A DNA stretch of 64,000 nt from Luteibacter jiangsuensis. Lineage in GTDB: Bacteria; Pseudomonadota; Gammaproteobacteria; Xanthomonadales; Rhodanobacteraceae. Where the stretch lies: positions 620,001 through 684,000 of the forward strand of contig NZ_JAUSSK010000003.1 of assembly GCF_030812295.1 (NCBI RefSeq), given 5' to 3'. The stretch's first letter is position 1. Each line of letters opens with the position of its first letter. Shown here one piece after another: positions 1 through 7,287 of this stretch. The position numbers and the translations under genes are program-made. Below the pieces are notes generated by a model that saw only the letters and a program-made list of their open reading frames with translations, was not told the origin of the DNA and did not search any database.

Positions 1-216
1 TCCTTTTGTCAGGGGATCGCCATGCAAACGAAGACGCGTTTTCTCGGAGGTGAGTTGATTTTGTAGGGCAACCGTCGATCTTGCTGGCGTTTTCTGGGAC
101 TGCTGCCGATTATGTGTAGGGCGTTTCTCTATTTTGTTTCCTTTCGGCTGGCCGCGAGTTCTTGAAGATATAGTCGCTCCGCCTCAGCCCGAGGTAATCG
201 ATAAGGGGAACGACGT

Positions 217-672
217 ATGTTGCGTAGTTGGAAGGCTGCCCTTGCCGCACTTACTCTGATGGTCTCTGCTCTGCCCATGACCGCGATGGCTCTTCCGGCT
301 GTCGGACGTAGCGTGATCTACTTCGACGCGAACGATCAGGTGATTGGTCAGCAACTGCTGTACTGCAATAACGTGGGTTATCACGCGGGCATTATCGATC
401 CTGGTAACCCGTTCCGAATCGAAGAGAGCGTCGAGTGTAACAACGGTCCTAGCTGTCCGCCCGATGCAACTTCGTCGGCGCAATGTAGCTTCACCGGAGG
501 CAGTGTCATGAGCGTCGACTATTTCCGCAGCGCGACTGGCCGCTCCATTCAGCAGTACTGCAACGATGCGCAGTATCCTGGAGGTCCGTTCTGGCATCAC
601 CCTGGTTGTGGATTACCCGCACCGTCGCAAGTGTCCGGACTCTCTCCTTCGGGGAGTGGATTCAATCCGTAA
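217..672 (+). CDS. Small exported protein of unknown function (possibly DUF6289-type)
   Basis: The 151-residue product begins with a clear Sec signal peptide: basic start, hydrophobic core at about residues 8-22, and small residues before ALP near residue 26. The mature part is polar and carries several cysteines (near CNN, CNNGPSC, QCSF, QYCND and GCG), which suggests disulfides in the periplasm or outside the cell. An AAGGGGA ribosome-binding site at 203-209 supports the ATG. The layout resembles small exported proteins of Xanthomonadales annotated as DUF6289, but I recognise this only loosely. No neighbour gives a role. The 216 bases upstream hold no gene that I can support. Confidence 0.7.
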   Translation: MLRSWKAALAALTLMVSALPMTAMALPAVGRSVIYFDANDQVIGQQLLYCNNVGYHAGIIDPGNPFRIEESVECNNGPSCPPDATSSAQCSFTGGSVMSVDYFRSATGRSIQQYCNDAQYPGGPFWHHPGCGLPAPSQVSGLSPSGSGFNP

Positions 673-689
673 GCTTTGATCGACCCGTG

Positions 690-708
690 TGACGGAGTAG
701 TTCCGTCA
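690..708. other. Short hairpin after the small exported gene
   Basis: A perfect 7-bp stem (TGACGGA and TCCGTCA) closes a 5-base loop, 18 bases after the stop codon of the upstream gene. There is no T-run after it, so it could be a Rho-assisted 3' end or chance. Confidence 0.25.
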
Positions 709-795
709 GCTCTCACTGCTGGGACGATTTTGCCTGGCAGTGGGAGACCGAATTCCTCATCCCAATGCCAAACGGTCGGATCGGCAAATTGCACT

Positions 796-820
796 GACCT
801 GCCCCCACTGATCCGTACCA
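796..820 (+). repeat. Left terminal inverted repeat of the IS3-family element
   Basis: This 25-base stretch begins GACCTGCCCC and ends CCGTACCA. It matches the reverse complement of 1996-2018 with a few mismatches and a 2-base length difference in the middle. Confidence 0.7.
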
Positions 821-857
821 TATGAAGCTATAGAGTCCGTCAATCGAGAGGACGGAC

Positions 858-1125
858 ATGAAGAAGAGTCGTTTCACCGCCGAGCAGATCATTAGCTTTA
901 TCAAACAGGCCGACGCAGGCATGGCGGTCTCAGAGCTAGCCATGACAACATGGCCTTAGCCCGGCGAGCTTCTACGCCTGGCGGGCCAAGTACGGCCGCA
1001 TGCAGGCCGAGGATGCCAAGCGACTGAGGGAACTGGAGGCCGAGAACAGCCGGCTCAAACGCCTGCTGGCGGAGGCGCATCTGGACATCGAGGCGCTGAA
1101 AGTGGGGTTCGGGGTAAAACGCTAG
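858..1125 (+). pseudogene. IS3-family orfA (helix-turn-helix protein), frameshifted
   Basis: The start encodes MKKSRFTAEQII, the usual N-terminus of IS3 OrfA, which binds the element ends through a helix-turn-helix. The frame hits TAG at 957-959 after 33 codons. Just before this the DNA differs from what the family motif (SELCRQHGFSPASFYAW) would require and carries one extra base. Downstream of the change the family sequence resumes in the next frame (SFYAWRAKYG, then the leucine-zipper region ELEAENSRLKRLL) and ends at TAG 1123-1125. The A-run at 1116-1119 (GTA AAA CGC) is where the normal -1 shift into orfB would occur. So this is a mutated copy, not a sequencing-independent proof of inactivity. 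Confidence 0.8.
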
Positions 1126-1157
1126 CCCCGCAACGCAAGCGCGAGGCAATCCGGCGC

Positions 1158-1991
1158 ATGTGCCAGCTGACACCGATCAGCGAGTGCCGGGCTTGCCGCC
1201 TTGCGGGGCTGTCCCGCGATGCTTTCCGTCATGAACCTATGCCGACGCCTGCCACGCAGGCGTTGTCGGTCCGCCTGGTCAAGCTGGCGCAGATACGTCG
1301 CCGCTTCGGCTACCGCCGCCTGCATGACCTGTTGAAGCCGGAGTTCCCGACGGTGAACCACAAGAAGGTGTATCGCCTGTATCAGGAGGCCAAGCTGTCC
1401 GTGCGCCGCCGCCGCAAGGCCAAGCGTCCGGTTGGCGAGCGCCAGAAGCTGCGGGCGTCGTGCCGGCCGAACGACACCTGGAACATCGATTTCGTTTTCG
1501 ATGCACTGGCCAACGGGCGCCGGATCAAGTGCCTGACCATGGTCGATGACTTCACTTGCGAGAGTGTGGACATCGCGGTGGATCACGGCATCAGCGGCGG
1601 CTATGTCGTGCTGCTTCTCGATCAGGCGGCCCGCTTCCGAGGCTATCCACGCGCCGTACGCACCGACAATGATCTAGAGTTCACCAGCCGCGCTTTCATC
1701 GCCTGGACGCAGCAGCATGGCATCGAGCACATCCTGATCGAACAGGGCTGCCCGGCGCAGAACGGTTACATCGAAAGCTTCAATGGGAAGTTCCGCGACA
1801 AATGCCTCAACGAGTACTGGTTCACGTCACTGATCCAAGCGCGCGAGGTTATCGCGCGCTGGCGTCGAGATTACAACGAGATTCGACCCCACAGCGGTTG
1901 TGGACGCATACCGCCTTCGCAGTTCGCTGCTCACCACCGCGCACAACAAGACGGCAACGCAGTAACCTTCAACCCCGGACTTTGTCAGTAA
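1158..1991 (+). CDS. IS3-family transposase OrfB (DDE integrase core)
   Basis: OrfB is the catalytic half of the IS3 transposase. It has the HTH_21 region (about residues 40-90, with RRRFGYRRLHDLL) and an rve integrase core (about 105-265). The DDE residues are visible: D111 in TWNIDFVFD, D170 in VRTDNDLEF and E206 in QNGYIESFNG. The position after TDN is normally G but is D here. The frame is open upstream to about 1113 and is normally entered by a -1 shift from orfA, so 1158 is only the first internal ATG. Because orfA is broken, this gene is probably not made into an active OrfAB protein. Confidence 0.85.
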   Translation: MCQLTPISECRACRLAGLSRDAFRHEPMPTPATQALSVRLVKLAQIRRRFGYRRLHDLLKPEFPTVNHKKVYRLYQEAKLSVRRRRKAKRPVGERQKLRASCRPNDTWNIDFVFDALANGRRIKCLTMVDDFTCESVDIAVDHGISGGYVVLLLDQAARFRGYPRAVRTDNDLEFTSRAFIAWTQQHGIEHILIEQGCPAQNGYIESFNGKFRDKCLNEYWFTSLIQAREVIARWRRDYNEIRPHSGCGRIPPSQFAAHHRAQQDGNAVTFNPGLCQ

Positions 1992-1995
1992 TCAC

Positions 1996-2018
1996 TGGTA
2001 CGGCTGGCGGGGCAGGTC
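1996..2018 (-). repeat. Right terminal inverted repeat of the IS3-family element
   Basis: Read on the minus strand, it starts GACCTGCCCC and reaches CCGTACCA, mirroring the left end at 796-820. It lies five bases past the orfB stop codon. Confidence 0.7.
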
Positions 2019-2019
2019 T

Positions 2020-2374
2020 CCGCATCATCAATTGCGGGAAGCCGAAATGCGGATCGTGTTCGTGGGGTTCACGGAAGGACGGGTCCACGATAGCGACGCT
2101 GTATCTATCTTCGGTGGTCCGCCCGTGAGGAGATTGACCCATGTCCATACCTACGATGGGATCACTTGGCAAAGACAACCCTACGGTTCGCACCACCCTG
2201 TCCCAAGCCACCCCAAACAAATCAGAGCAAAGGCCGAAAAAACTCGGGACTACGACAAGGACGTTGGCGATTGCGTCGACAAGAAACCAAGGAATCCGGA
2301 ATCCCCGCAGCAGACACACGAAAACCAGGACTACGGCTGACAGGCCGTCGAACCCCGTTCCTCGTTCGACCCAG
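2020..2374. other. Region without a confident gene, possible gene remnant
   Basis: This stretch lies between the IS right end and a strong terminator. One plus-strand frame is open from about 2032 to 2340 (102 codons, TTG start) and would give a polar, proline- and charge-rich C-terminus ending in HENQDYG. Its base composition is less GC-biased than neighbouring genes, and two other frames are also open here, so coding status is unclear. Its position just ahead of the terminator at 2375-2400 fits the 3' remnant of a gene cut off by the insertion, but I do not recognise the protein. Confidence 0.3.
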
Positions 2375-2400
2375 GGCCGTGCAGCGATGCACGGCCTTTT
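2375..2400 (+). terminator. Rho-independent terminator
   Basis: A perfect 9-bp stem (GGCCGTGCA with TGCACGGCC) closes a GCGA tetraloop and is followed by TTTT. It points rightward and would end transcripts coming from the IS region before the GntR gene. Confidence 0.8.
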
Positions 2401-2476
2401 CCATGGATATCGACCTCTCATGCGGGCACCTGTGTAATGGTATGGAGAAGAATCCAGACATCCCAAGGAGCAATGC

Positions 2477-3187
2477 ATGGTGAAGCCCGTGACCGCGCGC
2501 GGCCTCCACAACCTGGTGGTCCAGCAGCTGGGGCGGCTTATCGTCAGTGGGGAGCTGGCGCCGGGAGAGGGGCTGCCGCGGGAGGAGGTCCTGGCCGAGC
2601 GCTTGAACGTCAGCCGCACCGCGTTACGCGAGGCGATGAAGGTGCTCGTGGCCAAGGGCCTGATCGAATCGCGACAGCGCACGGGCGCCCGGGTGCGGGA
2701 GGCCGTCCATTGGAACCAGCTCGATGCCGACGTGCTGGCCTGGCGCTGCGCCTCCATGCCCACGGAAAGCTTCGTCGAGAAGCTGGTGGAGATGCGAGAG
2801 TTGATCGAGCCGGGCGCCGCGGCTGCCGCGGCGAGGCGGCGCACCGATGCGCAACTGGCCAACCTCAAGGCGGCCTATGACGCGATGGCCGCCTCCGAGG
2901 ATCTCGACGCCTGGGCCCAGGCCGATCTCGCGTTCCACGAAACCTTGCTGCGCGCGACCAACAACGAGCTGATGGTCTCGTTGTTCTCGGTCATCGAGAC
3001 CGCCTTGGGTACCTTCTTCCTGCTTTCCGCACGCAACGCGGCGAACTTCAAGGCCGCCCTGCCGCACCACGAGAAAGTCTATGAAGCGGTGCGTCGTCGC
3101 CAGCCCGAAGTGGCGCGCCAGGCGATGTTGCGGATGGTCAGTGAGTCGCGCACCAATATCCGTGGCCGCGGCCGCAAGAAGACCTGA
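2477..3187 (+). CDS. GntR-family regulator of the FadR/FCD type
   Basis: This is a 236-residue DNA-binding regulator. Residues about 10-75 form the winged helix-turn-helix (LPREEVLAERLNVSRTALREAM is the GntR signature region). Residues about 100-220 form the all-helical FCD ligand domain, with likely metal ligands in DLAFHETLL and PHHEKVYEAV. It is similar in plan to DgoR-like sugar-acid and galactoside regulators. AAGGAG at 2465-2470 fits the ATG at 2477; another ATG lies at 2473 in a different frame. It sits directly ahead of, and on the same strand as, the TonB receptor and alpha-galactosidase genes, so it probably controls them in response to a galactose-derived sugar. That role is inferred from position. 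Confidence 0.85.
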   Translation: MVKPVTARGLHNLVVQQLGRLIVSGELAPGEGLPREEVLAERLNVSRTALREAMKVLVAKGLIESRQRTGARVREAVHWNQLDADVLAWRCASMPTESFVEKLVEMRELIEPGAAAAAARRRTDAQLANLKAAYDAMAASEDLDAWAQADLAFHETLLRATNNELMVSLFSVIETALGTFFLLSARNAANFKAALPHHEKVYEAVRRRQPEVARQAMLRMVSESRTNIRGRGRKKT

Positions 3188-3315
3188 CGCCACCGGCGCA
3201 AGATCCCGGAAATGTGAAGCGGTTGGCATTCGTGCTGCCGCATCCTCCGTTCTTCTGTTGAACGGAAAGGGCACGGAAACGGCGTCACCAGGCCGGCCAG
3301 CTGCCGTATCCGCTT

Positions 3316-3345
3316 ATGCTGCGCCGCAGCTTGCGGACATATAAT
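3316..3345 (+). promoter_or_regulatory. Candidate promoter of the alpha-galactoside operon
   Basis: The 358-base gap between the regulator and receptor genes holds no gene that I can support. It has one AT-rich island at 3338-3362 in otherwise GC-rich DNA. A perfect TATAAT lies at 3340-3345, with only a poor -35 element (TTATGC or similar) near 3314-3322, which would suit a regulated promoter. The island downstream of the -10 (ATCATAAAATACTACAATTG) is a possible site for the GntR protein, but no clean palindrome is visible. Confidence 0.4.
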
Positions 3346-3545
3346 CATAAAATACTACAATTGACCCACGGACGTTCCGCCTGCCGGGTGCAGGTCGTGA
3401 GCGTTCTTTCGAGGTGCGGATCGTTACGCATCAGCGGGGAAGAGTCGGGATCAGCGAAGTCCATCGATGCACGGGAGCAAGTCCGCTTGCCCTCGAAGGC
3501 AGCGTGCGGCCTTCGTGAGCCATCCATCATGAGAGGGGAGTAGGA

Positions 3546-6368
3546 ATGCAGCGGAAGTTACTCGCGCTGTCGGTGCGCAACGCATTGGCTGGCATGCTCG
3601 GCATCTGTTCCATCGGCGGATCCATCGCACACGCACAGGATGCACCGTCCTCCACCCAGGGCCCGACGCCCACCGCGGCCGCCCAGGCACAGGACGGCAA
3701 CGGGCAGAAGGATGGCAAGGCGGTCACCGACCTCAATGGCGTCGCCGTCACGGGCCAGTTGCAATCGCTGTTCCTCTCGCAGTCGACCAAGCGCGATGCG
3801 GTCAATACCGTGGACTCGGTATCGGCCGAAGAGGCGGGCAAGTTTCCCGACCAGAACGTGGCCGACGCGCTACAGCGCGTGCCGGGCGTCTCTGTGAACC
3901 GCAGTGGCGGCGAATCGAACCAGATTACCGTGCGCGGCTTCGGTCCCAACTTCGTCAACGTGCTGCTCAATGGCCGTACGATGGCAACGGCCGCGACCGA
4001 TCGCGCCTTCGACTTCGATGTCTTGCCGTCCGAAGTGATCCAGCAGGCGGTCGTGCAGAAAACCAGCACCCCGGACCTGGAGGAAGGCGGTATCGGCGGT
4101 ACGGTCAACGTGATCACCGCGCGGCCATTCGACTTCAACGGATTCCACGCGGCGGGAAGCGCGGCGGGGGTCAACGACAGCATCGACGGCGGCTTTGCGA
4201 GCAAGACCACACCAAAGATTTCCGGCCTCATCGGCAACACCAACAAAGACCATACCTTCGGTTGGCTGGCTTCGGTGGTCTACTACAAGCGAGACCACGT
4301 CGAGCAGTCGATCGATACCCTGGGCTGGCTGACCAACCAGAATTTCTCGCGGATCAACCCCGCCTACACCAGCGTCGCCTTGCCACAGACGCTGCAAGGG
4401 CAGGTGATCAACGAGACGCGGACACGTAAGTCCTTCAACGGCGCGATCGACTGGGCACCGGTCGAAGGTGTCACCGTGAAGCTGGACGGCCTGTTCTCCG
4501 AATACAAGATCGACTCGAAGTACAACGCCTTCGGTGCCTTCACCAACACCGGCATCATCCAGTCGATTACGCCGGGATCGAATGGAACGGCCCAGCAGTT
4601 CGTGCTCGACCAGTCCGGCGGCATGTCGAACGATTATGCGATGCAGTCCAATCCGCGCGACGCGTTCAACGAACAGATCGGCGGCCACATCAACTGGCAG
4701 ATCGACCCGTCGCTGCAGGTGGATTGGGACAGCGCGGTGTCGCGGGCCTGGAACAAGGAATCGCAGAACGGCTATTTCGTGGTGCTGGGAACACGCAACA
4801 TCGGCGTGAACCCGGTCTGGACGAACAACGGTGGCGATCACCTGCCGACGTATACGGGGCTGTTGCCGACCACCGATACGTCGACCCTGCACGCGCACGT
4901 GACCAACCAGGGTACGCAGAGCCCGAACGTCAGCGACAAGATCTTCGAGAATCAGCTGCACCTCGGCAAGTCCTTTATCGACGGCGTGCTTTCGCGACTG
5001 GATTTCGGCCTGTCCAATTCCAACCGCACCAAGACCGAAGTCACCTACAACACGCCGAACAGCTTCGGTTGCGCCGAGTACTGCGGTTACGTCGCCACGG
5101 TGCCCGCGGACGCGGTGGGTGCGCACGTCTACCATGCGGGCAGCCTTGTCGGCGGTGCGGCACCGGGATTTCCAAGGGACTGGGTCGTCTATGACGTGAA
5201 CAAACTCTTCGCTTATCTCGCCACCCCGGCCGCGTATAACCAGTTGCCCAATCCCGACGCGTTCAAGGCACAGCTCGACGCGAATGGCGGCGGCTTCACG
5301 GCACACCCCGATCCGAACACCTACAGCATGATCAAGGAGCGGATCAGTTCGGCCTATGGCATGGCGACGCTGGAAGGCGACGGCGACATGCCTTGGACCC
5401 TGAATGCCGGTATCCGCTACACCAAGACCAACACGACCTCCTATGCGTATTCGGTACCCATCGTCGGGATCGCCGTGAACCCGAACGACCCGACCAATGC
5501 GATCCCCACTTACGGCGCCCTGAGCCCTATTTCACAGAATGGCAAGTACCACGAGTGGCTGCCGTCGGCGAACTTCAAGCTCAACCTGCGCGACGACCTC
5601 GTGTTCCGCGCCGCCGCGTACAAGACCCTGACCCGGCCCGACCTGAGCAACCTCGCGGCGTCGGTGTCGTATAACTTCCGCCCGCAGGACCAGACCATCA
5701 CCCGTGGCAACGCCGCGCTCAAGCCCTACATCTCGAAGAACTACGACGCCGGCGTGGAGTGGTACTTCAATGAAACCAGCTACGCCGCGATGAACCTGTT
5801 CTACAAGAAGGTCAGCAATTTCAGCACGCTCATCACGACCAACACGACCCTGCTGGGCTTTCCCTTCCAGTTGACCGAGCCGGTGAACCTCAACACGGCG
5901 ACGATCAAGGGTGCCGAGCTCACCTTCAACTATCAGTTCACGAAACTTCCCGCACCGTTCGATGGCTTGGGCGTGGCGACCAACTACACCTACGTGACCA
6001 GCGACGCCTCGATCAGCGCGGACAAGATCGCCAACGCCGGCAAGTTCGCCGTTCCCGGCATCGGCAACTCGTCGAACGTGAGCCTGTACTACCAGAAGGG
6101 TCCGGTCGAATTCCGCGCGGCGTATAACTGGCGCGCGAAGTACCTCGCCTCGATCGCCGGCAACCAGAGCCAGCCGACCTCGGTGAAGGCATATGGGCAG
6201 GTGGACCTGAGCGCCAGCTACAAACTCAACGAGCACGTGTCGCTCTTCATGGACGCCACGAATCTCAACAACGAGAAGATCTACCAGTACCAGGTCTTCG
6301 ACGATCGCCAGAGCTATGCCGAGGCCAACGGACGGACATTCTTCCTCGGTGTGCGTGCCTCGCTCTGA
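3546..6368 (+). CDS. TonB-dependent receptor, Xanthomonas-Caulobacter type
   Basis: This 940-residue outer-membrane receptor would import an oligosaccharide using TonB energy. A signal peptide ends at about AHA-QD (residue 30). A plug domain follows (about 75-190) with the family pattern GKFPDQNVADALQRVPGVSVNR, ITVRGFGPNFVNVLLNGR and GGIGGTVNVITARP. The rest is a beta-barrel ending in the aromatic C-terminal strand (FFLGVRASL). No separate FecR-interacting N-terminal domain is evident. It is the first gene of the tight run with the epimerase and two alpha-galactosidases, so alpha-galactosides such as raffinose, melibiose or galactomannan fragments are likely ligands. The ligand is an inference from neighbours. 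Confidence 0.92.
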   Translation: MQRKLLALSVRNALAGMLGICSIGGSIAHAQDAPSSTQGPTPTAAAQAQDGNGQKDGKAVTDLNGVAVTGQLQSLFLSQSTKRDAVNTVDSVSAEEAGKFPDQNVADALQRVPGVSVNRSGGESNQITVRGFGPNFVNVLLNGRTMATAATDRAFDFDVLPSEVIQQAVVQKTSTPDLEEGGIGGTVNVITARPFDFNGFHAAGSAAGVNDSIDGGFASKTTPKISGLIGNTNKDHTFGWLASVVYYKRDHVEQSIDTLGWLTNQNFSRINPAYTSVALPQTLQGQVINETRTRKSFNGAIDWAPVEGVTVKLDGLFSEYKIDSKYNAFGAFTNTGIIQSITPGSNGTAQQFVLDQSGGMSNDYAMQSNPRDAFNEQIGGHINWQIDPSLQVDWDSAVSRAWNKESQNGYFVVLGTRNIGVNPVWTNNGGDHLPTYTGLLPTTDTSTLHAHVTNQGTQSPNVSDKIFENQLHLGKSFIDGVLSRLDFGLSNSNRTKTEVTYNTPNSFGCAEYCGYVATVPADAVGAHVYHAGSLVGGAAPGFPRDWVVYDVNKLFAYLATPAAYNQLPNPDAFKAQLDANGGGFTAHPDPNTYSMIKERISSAYGMATLEGDGDMPWTLNAGIRYTKTNTTSYAYSVPIVGIAVNPNDPTNAIPTYGALSPISQNGKYHEWLPSANFKLNLRDDLVFRAAAYKTLTRPDLSNLAASVSYNFRPQDQTITRGNAALKPYISKNYDAGVEWYFNETSYAAMNLFYKKVSNFSTLITTNTTLLGFPFQLTEPVNLNTATIKGAELTFNYQFTKLPAPFDGLGVATNYTYVTSDASISADKIANAGKFAVPGIGNSSNVSLYYQKGPVEFRAAYNWRAKYLASIAGNQSQPTSVKAYGQVDLSASYKLNEHVSLFMDATNLNNEKIYQYQVFDDRQSYAEANGRTFFLGVRASL

Positions 6369-6369
6369 C

Positions 6370-7287
6370 ATGTTGCAGCTGTGCAACGGCCGGTTGAGCG
6401 TTTGCCTGCTTCCTTCCGCAGGCGGCGCCATCGCCCGCTTCGATTGGCTTGGGCAAGGCCGGGAGTTGCCGTTGATGCGGCCTTGCGACGGATCGCCGGA
6501 AGTGTCGCCCGGCCGCTACGAGCCGAACCGTCTCGCCTGTTACCCCCTCCTGCCGTGGAGCAATCGCATTGCCCACGGCGGTTTTTTTCATGGGGGGCGG
6601 CGTGTCGCGCTGACGCTCAACCGCGAGGACGATCCTTATCCGATCCACGGAAGCGGTTGGCAACGGGCGTGGTCGGTCGTCAGGCGGGAGGCCGACAGGG
6701 CCCTGCTGACGCTGGACGAGGTCTCCGCCGATGCGTACTCCTATCGAGCGGACCTCGAGTACCGGCTCGAGGAAGACACGTTGAGGGTGGGGCTGCGGGT
6801 CACCAACACGGGAAGCTTCGCGCTACCGTTCGGTGTCGGCCTGCATCCGTTCTTTCCCCTGCACGGCGGCGTCCGGTTGCGCGCGCCTGCCAGTTGGGTC
6901 TGGCTGAACGACGGGTGCGATCCGTTGCCGGTCCGGCGTGCGCCGGTACCGCCCGAGTGGGATTTTTCGTCGGACCGTGAGCTGCCGGCAGGTGGGCTGA
7001 ACCATGCTTTCGATGGATGGCGGGGGCAGGCCACCATCGAGTGGCCAGCGCTTGCGCTGCGCCTGCTTGTCGAGGCGGAAGTCGATGGCTACGTTCTCTA
7101 TGTCCCGGCGGGCGACGACTTTTTTTGCCTGGAACCCGTGGATCATCCGATCAATGCCGTGCACCTGCCAGGCGGCCCCGTCGCCAACGGTATGACCGAC
7201 CTGGCGTCAGGTGAGACCCTTGAACGTGCCTTCGCCTTTCGCGCGGAGGCTTTGGATAGTCGAAAGGAAGGGAGGTCGCACCGTTGA
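6370..7287 (+). CDS. Aldose 1-epimerase (galactose mutarotase family)
   Basis: The product (305 residues) belongs to the galactose mutarotase-like fold. It interconverts the alpha and beta anomers of a free sugar, here most likely galactose released by the neighbouring alpha-galactosidases. Family features are the early YPLLPWSNRI segment, the IHGSGW motif (the conserved first histidine), GVGLHPFF (the second, catalytic histidine) and a late acidic FFCLEPVDHPINA segment that carries the conserved glutamate. No signal peptide is visible, so it should be cytoplasmic. The ATG at 6370 lies one base after the receptor stop, and its end overlaps the next gene by 4 bases. The reading frame is open further upstream, but those starts lie inside the receptor gene. 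Confidence 0.88.
   Translation: MLQLCNGRLSVCLLPSAGGAIARFDWLGQGRELPLMRPCDGSPEVSPGRYEPNRLACYPLLPWSNRIAHGGFFHGGRRVALTLNREDDPYPIHGSGWQRAWSVVRREADRALLTLDEVSADAYSYRADLEYRLEEDTLRVGLRVTNTGSFALPFGVGLHPFFPLHGGVRLRAPASWVWLNDGCDPLPVRRAPVPPEWDFSSDRELPAGGLNHAFDGWRGQATIEWPALALRLLVEAEVDGYVLYVPAGDDFFCLEPVDHPINAVHLPGGPVANGMTDLASGETLERAFAFRAEALDSRKEGRSHR

Larger units (their letters stand above)
795..2019 (+). mobile_element. IS3-family insertion sequence, probably inactive
   Basis: The element carries the two-gene layout of IS3 elements, orfA followed by orfB in the -1 frame. Its ends form imperfect inverted repeats: GACCTGCCCC at 796-805 matches the complement of GGGGCAGGTC at 2009-2018, and both ends then reach CCGTACCA after a 2-base length difference. 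I could not find a flanking target duplication, so the exact borders are approximate. OrfA is frameshifted and interrupted by a stop, so transposase production by the usual OrfAB frameshift fusion should fail unless a second copy elsewhere helps. The insertion separates a small exported gene from a short region that ends in a good terminator. Confidence 0.85.

Noticed and set aside
690-708. Hairpin considered as an intrinsic terminator
   Set aside because: No T-run follows the stem, so it is listed only as a hairpin.
1969-2868. 299-codon minus-strand frame across the IS end and the GntR gene
   Set aside because: It crosses the IS border, the terminator and the start of a clear plus-strand regulator gene, and its product has no recognisable domain.
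3870-5306. 478-codon minus-strand frame opposite the first TonB receptor
   Set aside because: It is a codon-bias shadow: the receptor on the plus strand is intact from signal peptide to last strand, and the antisense product matches no family I know.
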